Assembly (NCBI GenBank): GCA_016928115.1
Contig: JAFGLI010000013.1
Span: 1 to 56,580, forward strand
From: Candidatus Woesearchaeota archaeon
Lineage (GTDB): Archaea; Nanobdellota; Nanobdellia; Woesearchaeales; UBA9642
DNA length: 56,580 nucleotides
Reading direction: 5' to 3'
The notes under the pieces are model-generated. The model had not been told where the DNA came from and searched no databases. It worked only from the letters and a program-made list of their open reading frames with translations. Shown piece by piece: positions 31,610-39,406 of the stretch; positions within the stretch are counted from its first letter, which is position 1; every line of letters begins with the position of its first letter. Both the position numbers and the translations under genes were made by a program.

Positions 31610-32031
31610 TCTTTTTTTCTGAAAAATTCTATTATTAATAAAATAACGCCGATTGTTATGAAGCTGTCGGCAATATTGAAAACAGGCCATATTTTAAAGT
31701 TTATAAAATCAATTACAAAGCCATAAAATATTCTGTCTATGATATTACCTGTTAAGCCTGCTGCTATGAATGTAAATGAATATGGATTAATCCGGTCATA
31801 GAAATAAATCAATAACCCCAAGACTATGACTGAAAAATAAATTAATACAGAATTTAAATCCTGAAATAAGCCAAAGCCGGCTCCTGTATTTTTTACCAAA
31901 GTAAAAGCAAAAAACTTAAAATCAATTGTTTTTGTCAGATTCAAAGCCCATATTTTTGTTAATCTATCTGTTAATAAAATTATGATTGAGATGATAATGA
32001 AAATAATCCATTTATATTTAAATTTTTTCAT
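31606..32031 (-). CDS. lspA: Lipoprotein signal peptidase (LspA)
   Basis: A 141-aa, four-helix membrane protease. The family motifs are present: D22 in LLTDRLTKIW, LVKNTGAGFGLF, GNIIDRIFYGFVIDFI with Asp99, and FNIADSFITIG with Asp122; the last two Asp are the catalytic pair. LspA cleaves lipid-modified prolipoproteins before the lipobox Cys in bacteria and is missing from most archaea. A candidate substrate with a perfect LAGC lipobox is at 54552-55703. Horizontal origin is likely, but base composition matches the surroundings. Confidence 0.93.
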   Translation of the reverse strand: MKKFKYKWIIFIIISIIILLTDRLTKIWALNLTKTIDFKFFAFTLVKNTGAGFGLFQDLNSVLIYFSVIVLGLLIYFYDRINPYSFTFIAAGLTGNIIDRIFYGFVIDFINFKIWPVFNIADSFITIGVILLIIEFFRKKD

Positions 32032-32063
32032 TAATTAAAGTAGAAAGAAATAGTTTATAAATA

Positions 32064-32492
32064 TTAGTACTCCCAGCCTTTTTTCTTTGGCTCTTCTTTG
32101 TTTGATTCCTCTGCTATTTTCTCTATCCTAGCCAAGCGGTTTTCAATATTTTTAAGAATTGAGCTTACATTATCAAGCTTTAAGGACACTAATTCAATAT
32201 CTTTCTGTAAGTTTTGTGTCGGCTGTAAATTCTGCTGAGGGTAATTCTGTGAACTCATAGGATTAAACCCTGAACCCTGCGGATAGGCATTCCTCCCGGT
32301 TTCTTCCTGATCAATTGTCGGGAGAGTTGAGAATCTAGAAACAAAATCCTCCTGTCCATAACCCTGCTGCTGATTACTTAAACCAGAATCAAGATTTGGT
32401 CCTGGCGGCAGGCTTGTATCAACTGGATTATTCATATTAAGATCATCATCATCTTTATTTGACTTTCTCCTGAAGAAACTGCCTATACCCAT
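32064..32492 (-). CDS. Disordered protein with C-terminal coiled coil, unknown
   Basis: A 142-aa protein that I do not recognise. Residues 1-90 are low complexity, rich in Gln, Asn, Pro, Ser and Gly (PQGSGFNPMSSQNYPQQN). Residues ~95-130 form an amphipathic helix with heptads (DIELVSLKLDNVSSILKNIENRLARIEKI) suggesting a coiled coil. The start MGIGSFFRRKS is basic and could sit on a membrane. It is between LspA and another unknown gene on the same strand. Confidence 0.6.
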   Translation of the reverse strand: MGIGSFFRRKSNKDDDDLNMNNPVDTSLPPGPNLDSGLSNQQQGYGQEDFVSRFSTLPTIDQEETGRNAYPQGSGFNPMSSQNYPQQNLQPTQNLQKDIELVSLKLDNVSSILKNIENRLARIEKIAEESNKEEPKKKGWEY

Positions 32493-32535
32493 TTTTCACC
32501 TCTTTTTTATGATTAGGTTATTATAATTTAAAAAA

Positions 32536-33297
32536 TTATTGATTTTGATTGGCTATTTTTTCTATTAAAAAATCCGGGACTAATCCCATAGTCTTCATCA
32601 TCAATGTTCTGGGATAGAATTTTATATCTCCGTTTGTGATGTGTTTTATTAATTTAACTGAATTTGTGGGACCGAATAATTCACCAACAAATGACCCGAA
32701 TAAATAATTCCTTATGTCCTGGGAATTCAATTCATTCTCAAACTCTGCCATGACGTCACTTTTTGGCATTGAAGCCTTAAGAGAATAAACCTCTGCAAAA
32801 GAATCCAGGGGATTCTCACTCCTTATAATCTCTATGATTTCCCTGCCGGTTAAGCTTATATCCTCAATAGGAAACTCAGTTTCATTGAAATCCTCAAGAA
32901 TCCTGAAATTCAGGCAGATTATCTTATAATTGTCTTTCAGTAATTCATCAAAATCCTCTTTTTTATAATAATTTTCTGCCTCTTTTAATTCTGTCCGGTT
33001 GTAAAAGTCAGCAATATCCTCCATGCTTTCAGCCTCGTCTGCCTTTGAGAAATCAGTTTCCATTAAAGCATATAAGCTATGGGATTCATCCTCTAATAAT
33101 ATTATATTTGATGAATTGGTGAAATTATTCTTAAAATCCTTTATATCATTGAATATTATTATGCTAAAGACAATACAGAAAACCAATCCTAATAAAAGAA
33201 ATATTTTCACTATCCTCCATGCCAGGCTGAATATCCTTGAGACTATCATCAGCCCTATAAATAAAACTACTATCCCAAATATTATATACCAAAGCAT
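32536..33297 (-). CDS. Membrane-anchored protein, unknown
   Basis: A 253-aa protein with two adjacent N-terminal membrane helices (LWYIIFGIVVLFIGLMIV and IVKIFLLLGLVFCIVFSIIIF), then an acidic soluble domain of about 190 residues rich in Glu, Asp and Leu. No known domain or catalytic motif is apparent. It is 43 bases upstream of the disordered coiled-coil gene on the same strand and may be co-transcribed with it. Confidence 0.6.
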   Translation of the reverse strand: MLWYIIFGIVVLFIGLMIVSRIFSLAWRIVKIFLLLGLVFCIVFSIIIFNDIKDFKNNFTNSSNIILLEDESHSLYALMETDFSKADEAESMEDIADFYNRTELKEAENYYKKEDFDELLKDNYKIICLNFRILEDFNETEFPIEDISLTGREIIEIIRSENPLDSFAEVYSLKASMPKSDVMAEFENELNSQDIRNYLFGSFVGELFGPTNSVKLIKHITNGDIKFYPRTLMMKTMGLVPDFLIEKIANQNQ

Positions 33298-33320
33298 ATT
33301 GTTTATAGAAATGAATGTGA

Positions 33321-33968
33321 TTATTTAAAAAGTTTTTTACAGCTTTTGCTGAAAATACATTTTTTACACAGAGGTTTATTTTTACAGAACTCTTTTGCTA
33401 ATTTTACCAGAAGAGCATGGTATTCTTTGAATAAGATTATATCTTTTTTTAGATTTTGCATAAAAAGGTTTTGCAGTTCTTCATATGTTATATTATTATT
33501 GCAGAAACCCATTCTTGAGAATATTCTTTTAGTGTATGAGTCTATTACAAATATTGGCCTGTTGAAAGCATATAATAAAATAGAATCTGCTGTCTCATTT
33601 CCTACTCCTTTTAGAGTTAATAGTTTATTTCTTAATTGTTCTGTTGATAGTTTAGTTAAATCATTATTTATATAAAAATCTGCTATTAGCTTTAATCTAT
33701 CGGCTTTTTGATTATAATAACCCGAGCTTTTTATTAACCGGGCCAGTTTTTCTGTTTTTGTTTTTTTTATATTTTTAAAAGAAAGAAGATGGTTTTTATT
33801 TAAATTATTTAAAGCCTTTTCAACATTCTTCCATGAAGTGTTCTGGGTTAGTATTGTGCCTATAATTATCTCAGATATTTTTTGTTGTTTTGTCGGTTTT
33901 TTTTGTATAATTGGCCACCATTTCTGAGGTCCGTAATAAGAGTATAATTTTTCATAGATTTTTTTCAT
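33321..33968 (-). CDS. HhH-GPD DNA glycosylase, endonuclease III-related (COG2231)
   Basis: A 215-aa base-excision-repair enzyme. The helix-hairpin-helix is LLTLKGVGNETADSILLYAF and the catalytic Asp lies in FVIDSYTKRIF just after it. Four Cys near the C-terminus (CKNKPLCKKCIFSKSC) ligate a 4Fe-4S cluster. At the position of the endonuclease III lyase Lys (GVGRKTA) this protein has Glu (GVGNETA), so it should be a monofunctional glycosylase, as expected for COG2231. Substrate not determined. Confidence 0.88.
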   Translation of the reverse strand: MKKIYEKLYSYYGPQKWWPIIQKKPTKQQKISEIIIGTILTQNTSWKNVEKALNNLNKNHLLSFKNIKKTKTEKLARLIKSSGYYNQKADRLKLIADFYINNDLTKLSTEQLRNKLLTLKGVGNETADSILLYAFNRPIFVIDSYTKRIFSRMGFCNNNITYEELQNLFMQNLKKDIILFKEYHALLVKLAKEFCKNKPLCKKCIFSKSCKKLFK

Positions 33969-33999
33969 AAAATTTCAGATAGAAAAAAGGTTTATAAAG

Positions 34000-34695
34000 T
34001 TAATTATCTGGGAAAAGTTTCCCCATGCCTGTTTCCGGATCAATTTTATCAGACTTATATGAAGAAATTCTGGCTAATTTTCTAAACCTGCCTGGCTTAA
34101 AACCAATTGTTGAGCCAATAATTCTTGATTCTTCTGAAGGATATTTGACTCTGGAATTAGTTCGAAAAGGAGGCAATTCAAATTCATTATATTTTTCCCA
34201 TGATTTCTCATAATCAGAATCAGAAGTCTTCATATCAAAAACTCTAACAGACTGTGGAAGTCTTTTTGTTTGGGGCTGATAATAGGCTAAAAAAGGATCA
34301 TCAGTATGCCTCAATACAAAATCTTCAAGGTCTCTTAAATCTATGAGTTTATGCATATTTAATTTAGTGCCCTCTTCCAGGCATTTATTGTTTTGTGGTT
34401 TTTTATGGCTATTCACATACCTGACAAAATAATCTATACCATTTTTATAGAATATAGGAACAGATAAAACACCATTCAAATCATCTTTAATTAATTCTTC
34501 CTTAAAATAATTAACAGATGGCTTGTATCCAAAAGAATAAATATGAATATCTTTTCCATTATTTAGATTTAAATAAATATTCTCATTTTTTTTATCTTTA
34601 TTCATGGTTGAAATATCATCCCTTCTATCTAACAATTCAAGAACATAATCAATCATTTCTTCTTTTTGTTCATCATTAACTGAACATTTGGCCAT
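34000..34695 (-). CDS. Conserved-looking protein of unknown function
   Basis: A 231-aa soluble protein with no recognised domain. It has no signal peptide or membrane helix and is charged, with an Arg/Lys-rich C-terminal quarter (IGFKPGRFRKLARISSYKSDK). It is monocistronic, 31 bases from the glycosylase gene and 70 from DUF357. A TATA-like ATAATTATATATTTATA lies directly upstream of its start. Confidence 0.5.
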   Translation of the reverse strand: MAKCSVNDEQKEEMIDYVLELLDRRDDISTMNKDKKNENIYLNLNNGKDIHIYSFGYKPSVNYFKEELIKDDLNGVLSVPIFYKNGIDYFVRYVNSHKKPQNNKCLEEGTKLNMHKLIDLRDLEDFVLRHTDDPFLAYYQPQTKRLPQSVRVFDMKTSDSDYEKSWEKYNEFELPPFRTNSRVKYPSEESRIIGSTIGFKPGRFRKLARISSYKSDKIDPETGMGKLFPDN

Positions 34696-34765
34696 TTTAT
34701 ACCATATATAATTATATATTTATAAACTTTTCGTTTTTTAACTACTATTTAGTAATAATATAGAA

Positions 34766-35041
34766 TCAGTCTGCTGCAAATAAATCAGAATCATTAACCT
34801 TAAACCACTTTAATCTTGCCCCTGCGTCTAACCAGGCATGTGCATAATTCAATGCGCCAAAAGCCCTGACATAATCCCCTTTTTCTTTGAAATAGTTTGC
34901 GTCCTTATAATATCTCTGGGCCATATCAAGAAAGTCATGGGCCTCTTTTTTATCTACTATTTCATTAGAGTTTACTTTATCTAAAGCTCTTTTAGTAACA
35001 TCAAAATACTTATTCAGTGTTTCTTCTGTTATTTCTTTCAT
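34766..35041 (-). CDS. DUF357 protein
   Basis: A 91-aa all-helical protein of the archaeal DUF357 family. The conserved C-terminal block YYKDANYFKEKGDYVRAFGALNYAHAWLDAGARLKWF is complete. Family members are small, widespread in archaea and of unknown function; the helix pattern resembles a TPR-like pair. It is transcribed alone and is divergent from the methyltransferase gene 55 bases away. Confidence 0.88.
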   Translation of the reverse strand: MKEITEETLNKYFDVTKRALDKVNSNEIVDKKEAHDFLDMAQRYYKDANYFKEKGDYVRAFGALNYAHAWLDAGARLKWFKVNDSDLFAAD

Positions 35042-35096
35042 TTTTTCATTATAAAATACAAAACTATAAAAAATTAACTGTATTCTTAAATCAGAA

Positions 35097-35585
35097 ATGA
35101 ATTATTATGATGAAACAGCAGAAGGATATGAAGAATTACATAAAAAAGAACAGCTGAATAAGATAAAGATTATCCTGGAGAATTTAAAGATAGAGAAAAC
35201 AGATAAGTTATTAGATATTGGCTGTGGAATGGGTTTTTTATTTGATTTTGCAGAATGTGATTTTATTGGTATTGATCCAAGTAAAAAACTAATTGAAAAA
35301 AGCAGGCACAAGGATAAAATCCTGTTAGGAAATGCAGAAAAACTTCCTTTTAAGGACAATGAGTTTGATGTAATTGTTTCCATAACAGCAATACATAATT
35401 TTGACAATATTGAACAATCTTTGAAAGAAATGAAAAGGGTTTTAAGAGATAAAGGAAAGATTGCAATAACTGTCCTAAAGAAATCCAAGAAAAGCAATGA
35501 TATAGAAAAACTCCTGAACAAATATTTTAAGATAAATACAGTCATAGATGAAGGAATGGATTTGGTTTATTTTGGAGAAAAATAG
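35097..35585 (+). CDS. SAM-dependent methyltransferase (Methyltransf_11 type)
   Basis: A 162-aa class I methyltransferase core. Motif I is LDIGCGMGFLFDF, the acidic motif II end is FIGIDPSKKLIEKS, then GNAEKLPFKDNEFDVIVSITAIHNF (motifs III-IV) and EMKRVLRDKGKIAITVL. It is shorter than most because the substrate-binding additions are missing. The substrate is unknown. The stop codon overlaps the first base of a 16-base string shared with the element at 36735. Confidence 0.82.
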   Translation: MNYYDETAEGYEELHKKEQLNKIKIILENLKIEKTDKLLDIGCGMGFLFDFAECDFIGIDPSKKLIEKSRHKDKILLGNAEKLPFKDNEFDVIVSITAIHNFDNIEQSLKEMKRVLRDKGKIAITVLKKSKKSNDIEKLLNKYFKINTVIDEGMDLVYFGEK

Positions 35586-35609
35586 ATGTTAAACTCAATT
35601 AAAAAAGTC

Positions 35610-36158
35610 TTAGTCATGAGGTTGGGTTTTACTTCCTCTGTATGCTCCTTCTGCCGCAGAATTTACACCAAAAAGTTTTCTAAAACAATCCATATACCAA
35701 CCCATTGTTGGACCAATTAATGATGAAATTGTCGCAAGATATGTTGCTCCATTTTTAACTTTCTCCATATCTACTTTTCCCTCAGAAACATAACTTCCTA
35801 TTGCGATTGCTACTGAATAAATTGGTACTTGGAAAGTATTAAATGCAAGAAGGTCAACCAATCTTTTTCTAAGATTTCCACTTTTTTCAGTTGTTTTTGT
35901 TAGTTTGAAAGTTTTTTCTCTCCACCAACCATATATTCCACCTGTAACAGAATTCATAACAGTTGCTGATGCCCTTGAAGCAACAATTCCTGTAAAATTT
36001 AATCCTGCTATATAATCAAGTAAACTTCCAACAATTAATGAATATGTAATATTTCCTACAGTATCAACCACTGCAATCTTACCAGCAGAGGATTGTTTAT
36101 TTTCCTTAATTTTTGCTTCAAGATCTGTTTCTTCAGATTTATCTCTAATTTCATCCAT
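35610..36158 (-). CDS. alaE: L-alanine exporter AlaE homologue
   Basis: A 182-aa protein matching the AlaE family block by block: VVDTVGNITYSLIVGSLLDYIAGLNF, ASRASATVMNSVTGGIYGWWREK, LVDLLAFNTFQVPIYSVAIAIG and IGPTMGWYMDCFRKLFGV. These correspond to the VADT, YGMYRD, LAYVTFQSPVY and YGYFLDYCRRLF parts of the E. coli protein, and there are four membrane helices. AlaE exports alanine when the internal level rises. A hydrophilic N-terminal extension of about 25 residues is extra. AlaE is mainly bacterial, so gene transfer is plausible. Confidence 0.82.
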   Translation of the reverse strand: MDEIRDKSEETDLEAKIKENKQSSAGKIAVVDTVGNITYSLIVGSLLDYIAGLNFTGIVASRASATVMNSVTGGIYGWWREKTFKLTKTTEKSGNLRKRLVDLLAFNTFQVPIYSVAIAIGSYVSEGKVDMEKVKNGATYLATISSLIGPTMGWYMDCFRKLFGVNSAAEGAYRGSKTQPHD

Positions 36159-36271
36159 TTTACTATAAATAGAATGTTTTCTTTTATAAACTTTTCTGTT
36201 ATTTACTACTTAATAGTTAATATAAATAGTTTATTAAAAAATTTAAATATAAACACCCAATCCAAACCAAT

Positions 36272-36673
36272 ATGAAAATCGCAATTTGCGGCAGTGTGTC
36301 TTTTGCTAAGGAGATGCTTGAAATTAAGAAAAAACTGGAAGCACAAAATTATAATGTTGTTGTTCCTTCAGGTATTGAGAAATATGCTGACGGCTCTCTT
36401 AATGTTGAAACCAAATGGGAAAAAATAGAATTTGATGTTATCCGTGCTTATTTTGAGGAAATAAAGAAAAACGATGCAATATTAGTTATTAACAAAGACA
36501 AGAACAATATAAAGAATTATCTTGGTGGAAACAGCCTGATTGAGATTGCTTTTGCCCATGTATTAAATAAGAAAATATTCCTGCTTAATCCTATCCCTGA
36601 AATGAATTATTCTGATGAAATAGAAGCAATGAAACCTATTGTTATAAATGGGGATTTAAGCAGAATAAAATAA
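36272..36673 (+). CDS. Nucleoside 2-deoxyribosyltransferase-like protein
   Basis: A 133-aa Rossmann-like protein. KIAICGSVSFAKEMLEIKKKLEAQNYNVVVPS at the start, NDAILVINKDKNNIKNYLGGNSLIEIAFAHVLNKKIFLLNP in the second half: the latter, with G-G-x-x-x-x-E-I-A, matches the nucleoside 2-deoxyribosyltransferase superfamily, where Glu is the nucleophile. Members cleave or transfer nucleoside bases or are uncharacterised. A TATA-like TTTAAATATAAA lies about 25 bases upstream. Confidence 0.65.
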   Translation: MKIAICGSVSFAKEMLEIKKKLEAQNYNVVVPSGIEKYADGSLNVETKWEKIEFDVIRAYFEEIKKNDAILVINKDKNNIKNYLGGNSLIEIAFAHVLNKKIFLLNPIPEMNYSDEIEAMKPIVINGDLSRIK

Positions 36674-36734
36674 ATGAATATGTTAGATTTTCTTTGATTT
36701 GTTTAAGAGGAAAAATCAAACTTCTCTTAATCAC

Positions 36735-36852
36735 GATGTTAAGTTCAATTGTGTTTAAGTTCTTTTTAGAAAAGGGGGGAGTTCGTCCTTCGCACATATA
36801 CACTCCCTGCGGAGAAATTTATTACCGTGAAAATTTAATTGAAATTAACATC
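36735..36852. repeat. 118-bp segment bounded by 16-bp inverted repeats
   Basis: GATGTTAAGTTCAATT (36735-36750) is matched in inverse by 36837-36852 (reverse complement GATGTTAATTTCAATT, 15 of 16 identical). A further copy, GATGTTAAACTCAATT, is at 35585-35600. Inside is a hairpin GGGAGT/ACTCCC near 36778-36806. There is no ORF. The rest of the 275-base gap (36674-36948) holds only AT-rich sequence and the promoter of the next gene. This could be a small transposon remnant or a structured transcript. Confidence 0.45.
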
Positions 36853-36948
36853 TATTATAAGAAAGAATAATCAAAACCTGGATTATCAAGTATAAATTAT
36901 TTTTTTCTTTAGAAAACTTTAAAAACCCATTTCTATATTTAGAATAAG

Positions 36949-37722
36949 ATGAATATTAAATATTATTTTAAAAAAATAACAGGAAGTTTTATATTATCAA
37001 AGTATAAGAAAATATCATCGGGCTCAATGATGGATGCAATAAAATATTTCTTTTTTGTCTTTATCGTGGGATTGGTATTGATGTGTGTATTCAGCATTCC
37101 TTTTCTTATAAGAATGCCCTCGCAGATAGGGGATAAAATGGACGGGTTTGAAAATTTCAATATTGACTTAAACATAACCACAAAAGAGCCATTAACACTG
37201 ACAAAACAGCCCTTAATCATTATTGACAAAAACAGGAAAAACCTCAGCACTGAATTCGGATTATTTACAAATGAAAAGTTTATCTATAGAAAATACTTTT
37301 TTTTCGGCAAAAATGAAATAGGGGGAAAGCCGGATTATAACCTTGCTGAAGACAGGGGAAAACTAATTAAAATGGGCTCTGTTTTATTTATTATATTAAT
37401 ACCATCAATATTATTAGTTATAAGTTTATTTTTTCTGACAAAATTCCTGTTTTTCATATTCTTATTCTCAGCAATAGCATTTTTCATAATCCATTTATTT
37501 AAATATAAATTAAGCCTGAAAAAAATAATCAAAATAGCAATATATTCCTCAACTCCATCTATTTTACTGGATTTAATGCTTTTCCCGTATATAAAATTAG
37601 GCCTTTACAGCCTCATACCCTTCGTTATATTATTCATCTTGGCATTATTCACAATAAGCGAGAAGCAGTTCCATATAAAACACAAACCAAGTGAAAAGAA
37701 AGATATTTTTAAAGATGAATAA
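36949..37722 (+). CDS. Membrane protein, DUF1189-like
   Basis: A 257-aa protein with one helix near residues 30-52, an extracytoplasmic segment of about 90 residues (IDLNITTKEPLTLTKQPLIIIDKN), then a cluster of four helices and a Lys-rich cytoplasmic tail. This layout resembles DUF1189 membrane proteins, though I cannot see a decisive motif. A TATA-like element (ACTTTAAAAACC) precedes the ATG by about 30 bases. Function unknown. Confidence 0.5.
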   Translation: MNIKYYFKKITGSFILSKYKKISSGSMMDAIKYFFFVFIVGLVLMCVFSIPFLIRMPSQIGDKMDGFENFNIDLNITTKEPLTLTKQPLIIIDKNRKNLSTEFGLFTNEKFIYRKYFFFGKNEIGGKPDYNLAEDRGKLIKMGSVLFIILIPSILLVISLFFLTKFLFFIFLFSAIAFFIIHLFKYKLSLKKIIKIAIYSSTPSILLDLMLFPYIKLGLYSLIPFVILFILALFTISEKQFHIKHKPSEKKDIFKDE

Positions 37723-37777
37723 AAAAATTTATAAATAGTTATCTATTCTCATCAAAATTAATTCATGGAGAGAAAAC

Positions 37778-37990
37778 ATGGGAAGAATAAAAACACAATT
37801 AATAAAGAGAGTAACAAAGGAATTATTTAGCAGCCACAAGGATGAATTCAGCAATGATTTTGAAGAAAACAAGAAATTAGTTGAAAAGTTTGCAGATGTT
37901 CCTTCAAAGAAATTAAGGAATATAATAGCAGGATATATAACAAGGCTAAAGAAATCAAACAAGGATGTTTTTCAGGAACTTAATATTTAG
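37778..37990 (+). CDS. rps17e: 30S ribosomal protein eS17 (S17e)
   Basis: A 70-aa protein beginning GRIKTQLIKRVTKELFSSHKDEFSNDFEENKK with the family motif VPSKKLRNIIAGYITRLKK near the C-terminus. A TATA-like TTTATAAATAG lies about 40 bases upstream and GGAGA a few bases before the ATG. It precedes Alba by 21 bases. Confidence 0.95.
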   Translation: MGRIKTQLIKRVTKELFSSHKDEFSNDFEENKKLVEKFADVPSKKLRNIIAGYITRLKKSNKDVFQELNI

Positions 37991-38011
37991 TAAATACACG
38001 GGGGGTGTAAA

Positions 38012-38311
38012 ATGGCAGGAAAAGCAAAAGAAAACGACAACACAATATTTATTGGAGAGAAACCATTTATGAACTATGTGACCAGTGTTATAATGCAGTT
38101 TACCACAAAGGAAGAAGACACAGTGTATGTGAAAGCAAGGGGAAAGTTTATCAACAAGGCAGTGGATGTTGTGGAAGTAGCAAGAAAGAGATTTTTAGAG
38201 GATAAAATAGAAATAAAAAACATAGAGATTGACTCAGAAGAGTTTGAAAACAAAGAAGGAAGAAAAGTAAGGGTTTCCACAATAAGCATAGAAATGACAA
38301 AAGTAAAATAA
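38012..38311 (+). CDS. albA: Alba DNA/RNA-binding protein
   Basis: A 99-aa Alba protein. NTIFIGEKPFMNYVTSVIMQF contains the conserved KP-M-Y segment (Lys in EKPFMNY corresponds to the acetylatable loop Lys), and GKFINKAVDVVEVARKRFL is the second conserved helix. Alba dimers coat archaeal chromatin and also bind RNA. A GGGGGTG Shine-Dalgarno is 6 bases before the ATG. Confidence 0.95.
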   Translation: MAGKAKENDNTIFIGEKPFMNYVTSVIMQFTTKEEDTVYVKARGKFINKAVDVVEVARKRFLEDKIEIKNIEIDSEEFENKEGRKVRVSTISIEMTKVK

Positions 38312-38329
38312 TATCTTATATTTTCTTTA

Positions 38330-39406
38330 ATGGAAAAAAATAAAAACAATCCCGATAGTTCTGAATATAAAATGATTGAACTGGACGGCAGTTACGGGGA
38401 AGGAGGAGGACAGATATTAAGGACAGCTTTAGCACTGAGCATATTAACACAAAAGCCGTTCCATATTATAAGAATAAGGCACGGAAGGGAAAAACCAGGA
38501 CTGAAGCCGCAGCATTTTCATTCTATAAAAGCATTGCAGAAATTAACCAATTCCGAAGTAAGCAATCTGAAAATGGGGAGTGAGGAAATAACATTTAAGC
38601 CCAAGCCAATAAAAGAAAACTCATTAAATATAGATGTGGGAACAGCAGGCTCTTTAACATTATTATTGCAGTCTTTATTATTGCCCTGTATAAATTCAGA
38701 AAAAGACATCTGCATAAAGATGAAAGGCGGGACAGATGTCTCTTGGTCTCAGCCCATTGACCATTTGCAATATGTTTTTCTTCCATTGATAAAAGAATTC
38801 TCAGACATAGAATTTGAATTAATACAAAGGGGCTATTATCCAAAAGGGCAGGGAAAGATAAAGCTGAAAATACCTGCAAAAAAGATTATTCCTGATGAAA
38901 TAAACCATATAGAAAAAGGCAGTCTTAAAAAAATAAAAATAATAAGCCATGCACATAAAGACTTAAAAAACAGTAATGTTGCAGAAAGGCAGTTAAAATC
39001 ATGCAAAAAAATGCTCAACAGCTTTTTTTATCATGAAAACATAAATCCTGAAATAGAAACAACAACAGATTACCAAAACACTCAAAGCATTGGCTCAGGA
39101 ATCAGTGTTATCGGGATATATGAGAACACAAGGATAGGCTCGGATTCCCTTGGCGAAAAAGGGAAAAAAAGCGAAATAATAGGAAAAGAGGCTGCTGAAA
39201 GGCTCATTCTTGAGATTCAGAAAGATGCTGTTGTAGATAAATTCACAGCAGACCAGCTGATACCTTTCATGGCCTTAACAAAAAAAGCAAAAATAAAAAC
39301 CTCACAAATAACAGACCACATACTGTCAAACATTTACACAGCCGAAAAGTTCATGGACATAAAATTCAGTATAGAACTGAAAAATAACATAATAGAAAAG
39401 ATATAA
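38330..39406 (+). CDS. rtcA: RNA 3'-terminal phosphate cyclase
   Basis: A 358-aa RtcA protein. ELDGSYGEGGGQILRTALALSILTQKPFHI and IRHGREKPGLKPQHFHSIKAL are the N-terminal signature; GGTDVSWSQPIDHLQYVFLPL is the central block; the C-terminal QITDHILSNIYTAEKF carries the His expected to accept AMP. It converts RNA 3'-phosphate ends to 2',3'-cyclic phosphate. An internal ATG at 38372 (MIELDGS) is an alternative start that removes a 14-residue hydrophilic extension. It abuts the convergent coiled-coil gene with no gap. Confidence 0.94.
   Translation: MEKNKNNPDSSEYKMIELDGSYGEGGGQILRTALALSILTQKPFHIIRIRHGREKPGLKPQHFHSIKALQKLTNSEVSNLKMGSEEITFKPKPIKENSLNIDVGTAGSLTLLLQSLLLPCINSEKDICIKMKGGTDVSWSQPIDHLQYVFLPLIKEFSDIEFELIQRGYYPKGQGKIKLKIPAKKIIPDEINHIEKGSLKKIKIISHAHKDLKNSNVAERQLKSCKKMLNSFFYHENINPEIETTTDYQNTQSIGSGISVIGIYENTRIGSDSLGEKGKKSEIIGKEAAERLILEIQKDAVVDKFTADQLIPFMALTKKAKIKTSQITDHILSNIYTAEKFMDIKFSIELKNNIIEKI

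Noticed and set aside
36778-36806. Independent small RNA
   Set aside because: A single hairpin in an AT-rich gap without a convincing promoter or second copy; kept only as part of the inverted-repeat element.
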